Part shown: in pieces, positions 62,459 through 64,000 of the stretch
Position numbering within the stretch: position 1 is the first letter of the stretch
How the letters are laid out: the number at the start of each line of letters is the position of its first letter
Origin: JBKECF01 sp047974375
Lineage (GTDB): Bacteria; Bacillota; Clostridia; Lachnospirales; CAMZNU01
DNA length: 64,000 nt
Assembly: GCA_047974375.1 (NCBI GenBank)
Contig: JBKECF010000031.1
Coordinates: forward strand, 25,108 to 89,107
Direction: 5' to 3'
Translations under genes and position numbers: made by a program
The notes under the pieces: generated by a model
Database searches by the model: none
What the model saw: only the letters and a program-made list of their open reading frames with translations
What the model was told of the DNA's origin: nothing

Positions 62459-62552
62459 ATTTTGCTTTCAGCAAAACCAAATACTCTGGTCGTTTACTTC
62501 GTAAACTGCTGGAGTATGCAACCAAATCGACTAAGCAACCAAGTAAGCTGTT
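62459..62552 (+). repeat. Mixed repeat region, relative of the 45.2-kb elements
   Basis: ATTTTGCTTTCAGCAAAACC (62459-62478) is a small TTTTGC/GCAAAA hairpin. Next is CTGGTCGTTTACTTCGTAAAC (around 62485-62505), whose complement GTTTACGAAGTAAACGACCAG matches the 45.24-kb palindrome. Then GCAACCAAATCGACTAAGC (62518-62536) contains, read on the other strand, TTGGTTGC and TAGTCGA words like those at 45.2 and 54.5 kb. No coding frame. Confidence 0.55.
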
Positions 62553-62570
62553 CATCGTTGTACTAAACTG

Positions 62571-62622
62571 AAAAGGCATTTGTAAAATAGCAATTTTTTG
62601 CTAAATTACAGTGCCTTTTTTG
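62571..62622 (+). terminator. Intrinsic terminator of the transporter gene
   Basis: AAAAGGCATTTGTAA pairs with TTACAGTGCCTTTTTT with one mismatch; an AGCAA/TTGCT stem lies in the loop; the T-run extends to 62622. Confidence 0.88.
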
Positions 62623-62700
62623 CTTGCCAATTTTTAAATAAATTGATTATATGATGCATAAATGTTATATTTATAATTATAGTAAGATAGGATGGTGAAT

Positions 62701-63708
62701 ATGACAAAGAACTCACATGTTGAAGTAAATAGAGTAAGAAAGATGATTTTAGAAGAATATAAAATCGACAATTTACTAGAGGTAGACGAATTAATAAATA
62801 AGTATAGCATTAATTTTTATAACAATAAGTTCAAGCTAAGGCAATTTAAAGATATTCAAAAAGAGCTTAACTACAAAATGATATCAGAGGGTGTTTTAGA
62901 AAAATACAGAGAAAAAAAGTCGGAAATTGAAGAAAAAGAAGAAGATAAAAATTTAGAACAACTATTATGTGTAAAGGTGGGTAATTACATTGTTAAGTTC
63001 AATGCAAAAGTAACAGAGGTATTAGAGTATTTTAAAATTAGTAAATCTAAGTATTATAAATTAAAAAAAGAGCTAGAGGCTATAGACCCAGAGCTATACC
63101 AAATTGTCCAAAATATAGCAAAAACTAACATGAATAATATTCTAGCAAAGGAGTTAGAAGCGGTAGAACCAAATAGCCAAGAAGGTACGATATATGATAT
63201 TGAGGGGTTTGAAAAAGAAGATTTTGAGGAAAATTATAGCCAAGAAGATTATTTTGAAGAAAGTGAAATAAAAAAAAGAAATGTTGACTATGTAATTGAG
63301 CATATAGACGAAAAAATAGAGATTTTAATACAAGCTGTAGATGTACTAGAAGAGCTTACAAAAAATAACAGAGATTATGACTTTTTAATGAATGAATGCA
63401 TTCGAAAAACAGATGTGGAAGAAGAAGTGGAGCTCCATAGAATTGAGAATAAGGAAAAGGAAGAATGCTTTAATAGTGATGAAATTTCAGAAAAAATATA
63501 CGAAACTAGAAAAAAACAAAGAAAATTTAAAGATTTTAAAAAAGTAATAGAGAATTTTAGAGGCTTTGACGTCCGCAGAATGCAGAAGCTTAATAGAGAT
63601 GTAAGAAATTACGATAATGAAGAGAGAGAATATCAAAGCTGTAATAGGAAATTAGTAGAAATAAATAATAATATAAACAGACTTAGTGACAGGTTTGGTA
63701 TTAAATAG
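62701..63708 (+). CDS. Unrecognised highly charged coiled-coil protein
   Basis: 335 residues from the ATG at 62701, preferred over 62692 because the SD AGGATGG then has normal spacing. No signal peptide and no membrane helix. It is very rich in Glu/Lys. An N-terminal helical part (~1-75), a possible helix-turn-helix-like stretch (EVLEYFKISKSKYYKLKKEL, ~100-119), an acidic loop (~155-185) and a long helical C-terminus with predicted coiled coil (~195-335) are visible. It could bind nucleic acid or act as a scaffold. I do not recognise the family. Confidence 0.7.
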   Translation: MTKNSHVEVNRVRKMILEEYKIDNLLEVDELINKYSINFYNNKFKLRQFKDIQKELNYKMISEGVLEKYREKKSEIEEKEEDKNLEQLLCVKVGNYIVKFNAKVTEVLEYFKISKSKYYKLKKELEAIDPELYQIVQNIAKTNMNNILAKELEAVEPNSQEGTIYDIEGFEKEDFEENYSQEDYFEESEIKKRNVDYVIEHIDEKIEILIQAVDVLEELTKNNRDYDFLMNECIRKTDVEEEVELHRIENKEKEECFNSDEISEKIYETRKKQRKFKDFKKVIENFRGFDVRRMQKLNRDVRNYDNEEREYQSCNRKLVEINNNINRLSDRFGIK

Positions 63709-63783
63709 AGCTATAAATTTCTTGCAAAAGAATCTTCTATAAAATATACTCAGTAGGTGGAAATGAAAAAAACGGGAGGAAAT

Positions 63784-64000
63784 ATGAAAAAATTTAAATT
63801 TTTAGGCATTTTAATGGCTACAGTTGTAGCATCAAGTTCTCTTACTTCACTTGTGTTGGCAGAGGAAACAAATGGGGTAAAAACAATTACTATATTAGGT
63901 AGTTCCGACTTACATGGTAGAATTTATCCATGGGAATATGCAATTGACCAAGAGCAAGAAGTAGGTGTTGCCAAAATAGCAACACTTATTGAAGAAGAAC
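63784..64000 (+). CDS. Secreted 5'-nucleotidase/2',3'-cyclic phosphodiesterase-like protein, 3' end outside window
   Basis: The first 72 residues are visible; the frame runs off the window's end. Signal peptide MKKFKFLGILMATVVASSSL to LVLA, then ITILGSSDLHGRIYPWEYA, the first metal-binding motif (D-x-H) of calcineurin-like nucleotidases of the UshA/CpdB group. Such exported enzymes dephosphorylate nucleotides in the wall zone. SD GGGAGG (63774-63779). The rest of the gene, including the second metal motif and any SLH or repeat domains, is unknown. Confidence 0.85.
   Translation, partial: MKKFKFLGILMATVVASSSLTSLVLAEETNGVKTITILGSSDLHGRIYPWEYAIDQEQEVGVAKIATLIEEE

Overview
The window is AT-rich DNA with strong AGGAGG-type ribosome binding sites. 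It carries RNase Y, an RbgA-type GTPase, a trimeric [FeFe] hydrogenase of the NAD-linked HydABC type, a BioY/BirA pair, S-layer-homology proteins and an anaerobic-type sulfatase. Together these point to a strictly anaerobic, low-GC Gram-positive bacterium of the class Clostridia, probably a fermenter that feeds on complex, possibly sulfated, glycans. Two pseudogenes of a flagellar operon (fapA and a yvyF-like gene) suggest that the lineage is losing, or has lost, motility. No species can be named from the sequence alone.

Layout. 1-12 kb is a glycan-utilisation locus: an AraC regulator, a sugar ABC importer (lipoprotein plus two permeases), a 1016-residue glycosidase resembling GH106, and a convergent four-gene operon (AraC regulator, a lone Gfo/Idh/MocA C-terminal domain, a Gfo/Idh/MocA oxidoreductase, a TIM-barrel isomerase). 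A further oxidoreductase gene is divergent from that operon. 12-18 kb holds a TauE/SafE exporter, a Cof-type HAD phosphatase, a cation P-type ATPase behind a probable manganese (yybP-ykoY) riboswitch, and the two flagellar pseudogenes. 18-31 kb holds another isomerase, a small (p)ppGpp synthetase, two giant secreted fibronectin-III-like proteins and a sulfatase. 31-39 kb holds a TOBE protein, a broken secreted-protein gene, rny, a polysaccharide deacetylase and a MacAB-like efflux operon.

39-45 kb encodes two surface proteins (hemoblobin-interacting-domain repeats; SLH domains) behind an unusual 700-base noncoding region made of nested inverted repeats. 45-50 kb has an acetyl-esterase, the rplS-lepB-rbgA housekeeping run followed by an RNase E/G gene, a DJ-1/PfpI gene and tRNA-Arg(CCU). 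50-53 kb is an arsRCDA operon with no arsenite pump gene beside it, abutting truncated ABC-transporter and solute-binding-protein remnants. 54-57 kb is the biotin pair (birA, bioY) and an acetyltransferase. 57-61 kb is the hydCBA operon. The end holds a 2-hydroxycarboxylate transporter, an unrecognised charged protein, and the start of a secreted 5'-nucleotidase-like protein.

The least explained material is noncoding. A dispersed element appears at 19.0 kb and three times at 44.6-45.1 kb. It joins a TTTTGCCC/GGGCAAAA hairpin to a long stem whose sequence changes from copy to copy while pairing is kept, and in two cases it ends directly at the Shine-Dalgarno site of a gene. Two other short repeat families are scattered near it and elsewhere.
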